Assembly (NCBI RefSeq): GCF_014395425.1
Contig: NZ_CP060711.1
Span: 2,356,001-2,420,000 of the forward strand
Source of the DNA: Thermomonas brevis
GTDB lineage: Bacteria > Pseudomonadota > Gammaproteobacteria > Xanthomonadales > Xanthomonadaceae
Reading direction: 5' to 3'
DNA: 64,000 nucleotides
The notes under the pieces are model-generated. The model did not search any database, was not told where the DNA came from, and saw nothing but the letters and a program-made list of their open reading frames with translations. Position numbers and translations under genes: made by a program. Below, one piece after another: positions 60,566 to 64,000 of the stretch (position 1 is the first letter of the stretch; each line of letters starts with the position of its first letter).

Positions 60566-62440
60566 ATGACGCCCACCGATTCCCAGCAGCCGCATCTTCG
60601 CGACGAATCCACCACCGGCGCGCTGCCGGTCGCGCCCGCGCTCGGCGCCAGCCTGGACATGGCGCGGATGCCGCGCCGCACCACCCTGATCGAGCCGCGC
60701 GTGCTGTGGATCTGTGCGATGGCGGCGCTGCTGGGCGTGGCCGCGGCGCTGATTGCGCGCGTGCTGGTGGCGCTGATCGCGCTGGTGACCAATCTCGCCT
60801 TCCACGGGCGCTGGTCGTTCGCCGACGTCGCCCCGGCCGGGCACCAGCTCGGCCCCTGGGTGGTGCTGGTGCCGGTCGCCGGCGGATTGATCGTGGGGGC
60901 GATGGCGCGCTGGGGTTCGCGCGCGATCCGCGGCCACGGCATCCCCGAGGCGATGGAGCAGGTGCTGCTCAACGAATCGAAGATCCCGCCGCGGATCACC
61001 TTCCTCAAGCCGCTGTCGTCGGCGGTGGCGATCGGCACCGGCGGGCCGTTCGGCGCGGAAGGGCCGATCATCGCCACCGGCGGCGCGCTGGGCTCGTTCA
61101 TCGGCCAGCTGCTGCACGTCACCGGGCAGGAGCGCAAGGTGCTGCTGGCAGCGGGCGCGGCCGGCGGCATGACCGCGATCTTCGGCACGCCGGTGGCGGC
61201 GGTGATCCTGGCGGTGGAACTGCTGCTGTTCGAACTGCGCCCGCGCTCGCTGATCCCGGTGGCGCTGGCCGCGGTGACCGCCGCCGGGATGCGCTACGCG
61301 ATGCTGGGCAGCGCGCCGGTGTTCGAGATGCCGGCGGTGGCCGAGCCCGGCATGGGCGCGCTCGCCGCCTACATGGCGCTGGGCGCGGCGATCGGGCTGG
61401 TCAGCGTGGCGGTCACCCGCATCGTCTACGGCATCGAGGACGCGTTCGAGAAGCTGCCGGTGCACTGGATGTGGTGGCCGGCGATCGGCGGCGTCGCGGT
61501 CGGCGTGGTGGGATATTTCGCGCCGGCGACGCTGGGCGTGGGCTACAGCAACATCGAGGACATCGTTTCCGGCCACCTGGCGGTGGGCGCGCTGGCGTTC
61601 CTGTGCGCGATGAAGTTCGTCTCGTGGTCGATCGCGCTCGGCAGCGGCACCTCCGGCGGCACGCTGGCGCCGCTGTTCACCATCGGCGGCGCGCTCGGCG
61701 CGCTGGCCGGGTTCGCGCTGGTCGCGCTCGCGCCGGGGCTGGGCATCGACCCGCGCATCGCCGGGCTGGTCGGGATGGCGGCGATCTTCGCCGGCGCCTC
61801 GCGCGCGCTGCTGACCTCGGTGGTGTTCGCCTTCGAGACCACCCAGCAGCCGCACGGCCTGCTGCCGCTGCTCGGCGGCTGCACCGCGGCCTACCTCGTG
61901 TCCGCGCTGACCATGCGCAACACGATCATGACCGAGAAGATCGCGCGGCGCGGCGTGCGCGTGCCCACCGAATACGCCGCCGACTATCTGGAACAGGTGG
62001 CGGTGGGCGACGCGTGCAGCCGCGAGGTGGTGTCGCTGCGCACCTCGGACGCGCTGGGCGACGTGCGCAGCCTGCTCAATTCCGGCCGCGGCGAATACCA
62101 GCATCAGGGCTTCCCGGTGCTCGACGACACCGGCCGGGTGCGCGGCGTCGTGACCCGCCGCAGCCTGCTCGATCCCGCGCATCCGAACATGCGCCGCATC
62201 GGCGAGATGCTGACCCGCCCACCGGTGCTGGTGCACGAAGACCACAGCCTGCGCGAAGCTGCCGACCACATGGTGGCGGAGAACATCGGCCGGGTGGTCG
62301 TGGTCGGCGCGCAGGCGCCGCATCCGCTGCTGGGCATCCTCACCCGCGGCGACATCCTGTCCGCGCACCGGCGCCGGCTGAAGGAAGTTCACGAATCCGG
62401 CCGCCACATCCATCTGCGCCGCGCGCGCGGGGAAGCCTGA
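60566..62440 (+). CDS. ClC-family chloride channel/antiporter with CBS pair
   Basis: 624 residues. Membrane part (residues ~40-440) with GTGGPFGAEGPIIATGG (contains the gating Glu, though the usual GREGP is GAEGP), GHGIPEAMEQ and GSGTSGGTLAPLFTIGGALG. C-terminal ~150 residues form a CBS pair (QGFPVLDDTGRVRGVVTRRSL, VVVVGAQAPHPLLGILTRGD). Moves chloride or exchanges it for protons, with nucleotide control through CBS. ATG at 60566 preferred to a TTG 21 bases earlier. Convergent with the next gene, six bases apart. Confidence 0.93.
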   Translation: MTPTDSQQPHLRDESTTGALPVAPALGASLDMARMPRRTTLIEPRVLWICAMAALLGVAAALIARVLVALIALVTNLAFHGRWSFADVAPAGHQLGPWVVLVPVAGGLIVGAMARWGSRAIRGHGIPEAMEQVLLNESKIPPRITFLKPLSSAVAIGTGGPFGAEGPIIATGGALGSFIGQLLHVTGQERKVLLAAGAAGGMTAIFGTPVAAVILAVELLLFELRPRSLIPVALAAVTAAGMRYAMLGSAPVFEMPAVAEPGMGALAAYMALGAAIGLVSVAVTRIVYGIEDAFEKLPVHWMWWPAIGGVAVGVVGYFAPATLGVGYSNIEDIVSGHLAVGALAFLCAMKFVSWSIALGSGTSGGTLAPLFTIGGALGALAGFALVALAPGLGIDPRIAGLVGMAAIFAGASRALLTSVVFAFETTQQPHGLLPLLGGCTAAYLVSALTMRNTIMTEKIARRGVRVPTEYAADYLEQVAVGDACSREVVSLRTSDALGDVRSLLNSGRGEYQHQGFPVLDDTGRVRGVVTRRSLLDPAHPNMRRIGEMLTRPPVLVHEDHSLREAADHMVAENIGRVVVVGAQAPHPLLGILTRGDILSAHRRRLKEVHESGRHIHLRRARGEA

Positions 62441-62446
62441 GCGGCG

Positions 62447-63130
62447 TCAGTCGCGTTCGTAGGTTTCCAGTTCGGCCAGCGCCGCGCGCGCCCTGGCGAT
62501 GGCGGGCGAGGAGCGGTCCTCGAACCGGCGCAGCGAGTCCGGCGCGCGCCGGCGCCACGCCGCCATGCCGATGGCCACGGCGGCGATGGCGACCGCGCCC
62601 AGCCCCATATTGAGCAGCAGGAAACGCCCGGCCCGCGGCGCATCCCAGGCCGACGCCGGCATCCAGTCGGGCATCTGCCAGGCGGCGACGACGCCCAGCA
62701 TCGGCGCCCACAGCACCCACCACGCATTGCCCAGCCAGAAACTGCCGCGCAGGTAGCTGGCGCGCAGGCCCGCGAGCTGCCGCTGGATCGCCAGCACCGG
62801 CGCGGCGAAGTCGATCCCGCCGATCAGCCACAGCGTGCGCGCGCCGCTGATGCACAGCGCGATCGCGTACAGGTGCAGCAGCAGGCCGCAGGCCACCGGC
62901 AGCGGATGCGGCCACAGGTCCAGCCACGCCGGCAGCGCGAGGTACATCAATGCGAGGCCGCCGCCGATGCGGGCGAACTGCGTCCATCGCATCGTGCGCA
63001 GGTTGGCCTGCGCGCGATCCAGCCGGCCCTGCCGCCACGTGCGCAATTGCAGCGCGTGCTGGCGGTCGAGGCGATCATCGAGCGTGCGCAGGGCGGCCTT
63101 GAGGTCGTCCAGTTCCATGGTGGTGTCCAT
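62447..63130 (-). CDS. Membrane protein paired with the ECF sigma gene
   Basis: 227 residues: a soluble charged N-terminus (about 60 residues, possible coiled coil) followed by about four membrane segments. No zinc-binding HxxxCxxC of classical anti-sigma factors is present. Start at 63130 (MDTTMELDD) has AAGGAG seven bases upstream; another ATG at 63151 overlaps the sigma stop (ATGA). Coupling suggests it may sense a signal for the sigma factor, but this is inferred. Confidence 0.8.
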   Translation of the reverse strand: MDTTMELDDLKAALRTLDDRLDRQHALQLRTWRQGRLDRAQANLRTMRWTQFARIGGGLALMYLALPAWLDLWPHPLPVACGLLLHLYAIALCISGARTLWLIGGIDFAAPVLAIQRQLAGLRASYLRGSFWLGNAWWVLWAPMLGVVAAWQMPDWMPASAWDAPRAGRFLLLNMGLGAVAIAAVAIGMAAWRRRAPDSLRRFEDRSSPAIARARAALAELETYERD

Positions 63131-63147
63131 GCGTGTCTCCTTCGTGG

Positions 63148-63690
63148 TCATGCGTCGCGCAGGTCGTTGCGCAGGCGCTGCTTCAGCCGCCCGAGCTTGG
63201 TGCCGACGTTGGTTTCGGTGAGGCCGAGGATCTCGGCGATCTCGCGCTGGCTGCGTTCGTCGAGGTGGAGCAGCAACAGCGCGCGGTCGAGCGGGTCCAG
63301 GCGGTCGATGCAGCGGTAGAGCAGGCGCACGCGTTCGTCGGTTTCGGCGGCGGTGGCCGCATCGCCGATGGCGTCGTGCCGCTCCGCGTCCAGCGCCACG
63401 GTGTCGTCGCGCTGCTTGTGCGCGCGCCCGCGCAGCGAGGAGATCGCCACGTTCAGGGCGATCCGGTACATCCACGTCGGGAACGCGCGCGCCTCGTCGT
63501 AGCCGGGAAACGCGCGCCACAGCTGCGCGGCGATGTCCTGCATCAGGTCCTCGCGCTCGGCGGGCTCCCGGCAGTACGTCCCGGCCACCTTGAACAGGAT
63601 GCCGCGGTGCCGCTCCAGCAGCGCCTCGAACCGGCGTTCGCGCTCGGCCGCGTGCATGGGAAGGGTTTGCTCCATCGAATCGTTCCGCAT
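63148..63690 (-). CDS. ECF-type sigma-70 factor
   Basis: 180 residues. Region 2 (EDLMQDIAAQLWRAF... FPTWMYRIALNVA) and region 4 (SQREIAEILGLTETNVGTKL) typical of ECF sigma factors; no region 1 or 3. Directs transcription in response to an unknown cue. GGTGAAG before the ATG at 63690. Operon with the membrane gene. Confidence 0.92.
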   Translation of the reverse strand: MRNDSMEQTLPMHAAERERRFEALLERHRGILFKVAGTYCREPAEREDLMQDIAAQLWRAFPGYDEARAFPTWMYRIALNVAISSLRGRAHKQRDDTVALDAERHDAIGDAATAAETDERVRLLYRCIDRLDPLDRALLLLHLDERSQREIAEILGLTETNVGTKLGRLKQRLRNDLRDA

Positions 63691-63785
63691 TGTGCTTCAC
63701 CGGAGTGATTCGCAAGGGCGGGCGGAACGTCACATGCGAAGCGAAACGGATGGCGAACGATTGGCAAGGGAAGCGGCTCTTGTTC

Positions 63786-63940
63786 GTCATTCCCGGTTGC
63801 TGCTGACAGACGCATGTCTGTCCAAAGCGGGCTGCTTCTCACGGCGCATGTCGTCGTGTATCCAGCGTCTTTGGATTTTGATGGATCAAGGTTGGACGGA
63901 CATGAGTCCGTCAGGTGCGACCTGCATTAGCGGGAATGAC
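63786..63940. repeat. MITE-like composite inverted-repeat element
   Basis: Terminal arms GTCATTCCCG (63786-63795) and CGGGAATGAC (63931-63940) enclose two hairpins that are inverted copies of each other: ACAGAC-GCAT-GTCTGT (63806-63821) and GACGGAC-ATGA-GTCCGTC (63895-63912), each flanked by TTGG/CCAA. The whole is a large palindromic non-coding element about 155 bases long. The same terminal motif occurs at 59540. Confidence 0.8.
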
Positions 63941-63949
63941 AGGTATCCG

Positions 63950-64000
63950 TCAGGCTCGCCGCCGCGCTTGCAACAGCTCACGCATTTCCTGCTTGCCCGC
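63950..64000 (-). CDS. Partial 3' end of a gene at the right edge
   Basis: The last 51 bases read on the minus strand give AGKQEMRELLQARRRA followed by a stop, with codon use like the neighbours. Only the tail is present, so no product is proposed. Confidence 0.4.
   Translation of the reverse strand, partial: AGKQEMRELLQARRRA

Overview
The window is a GC-rich, gene-dense chromosomal segment of a gammaproteobacterium, most likely Xanthomonadaceae (Lysobacter, Luteimonas or Thermomonas type). The evidence is the 16S sequence, an rrn spacer with tRNA-Ala(TGC) before tRNA-Ile(GAT), pilSR beside sucCD, a phosphofructokinase with PPi-type motifs, a short-LID adenylate kinase and many small palindromic intergenic repeats. 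Nearly everything is core metabolism. No phage, integron, CRISPR array or insertion sequence was seen. The genus cannot be fixed without a database search.

Layout. 0.3-3.4 kb: type IV pilus two-component genes pilR/pilS (minus). 3.6-5.6 kb: sucCD. 5.7-13 kb: a proton-pumping pyrophosphatase, small envelope genes including a CsgG-like protein, a PPi-type phosphofructokinase and adk. 13.1-19.2 kb: mpl, a DedA-PAP2-LssY fusion protein, an SDR, a glyoxalase and an ArgD-type aminotransferase. 19.3-27.6 kb: a sugar-acquisition locus with a TonB-dependent receptor, FHS-type MFS permease, PfkB kinase and ROK regulator on the minus strand, and a divergent GH9 hydrolase. A perfect dyad lies in the divergent promoter. 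27.6-31.6 kb: metB-like PLP enzyme and ion channel (each apparently missing one base), hemL, rubredoxin and a DUF192 lipoprotein. 31.8-37.4 kb: a complete rrn operon with tandem promoters. 37.5-47.1 kb: MAPEG, M28 peptidase, a repeat protein with seven VNGG motifs, gpmI-envC-ctp, rhomboid and FadL. 47.2-50.5 kb: putA. 50.7-58.9 kb: aa3-type cytochrome c oxidase subunits plus assembly and heme A genes. 58.9-60.5 kb: alkB and an AraC-MGMT fusion. 60.6-63.7 kb: a ClC-CBS channel and an ECF sigma factor with a membrane partner. The right edge carries a MITE-like palindromic element.

How the genes work together. PPi enzymes (V-type PPase and PPi-PFK) lie close together and suggest PPi-linked glycolysis and energy conservation. 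The cytochrome oxidase region is nearly self-contained (subunits II, I and III, Cox11, SURF1, a Sco-like protein, heme A and heme O synthases). It is preceded by two FNR-type boxes 40 bp apart, between putA and coxB. The GH9/TBDR/MFS/kinase/ROK locus looks like a regulated pathway for taking up and phosphorylating an oligosaccharide, substrate unknown.

The points most worth a second look are the FNR boxes, the ROK-type operator, the unusual GH9 active-site spacing, the VNGG repeat protein, the Sco-like protein without CxxxC, the paired one-base lesions in the channel and metB genes, and the composite inverted-repeat element at the right end. I did not find a clearly new multi-gene defence or mobile system.
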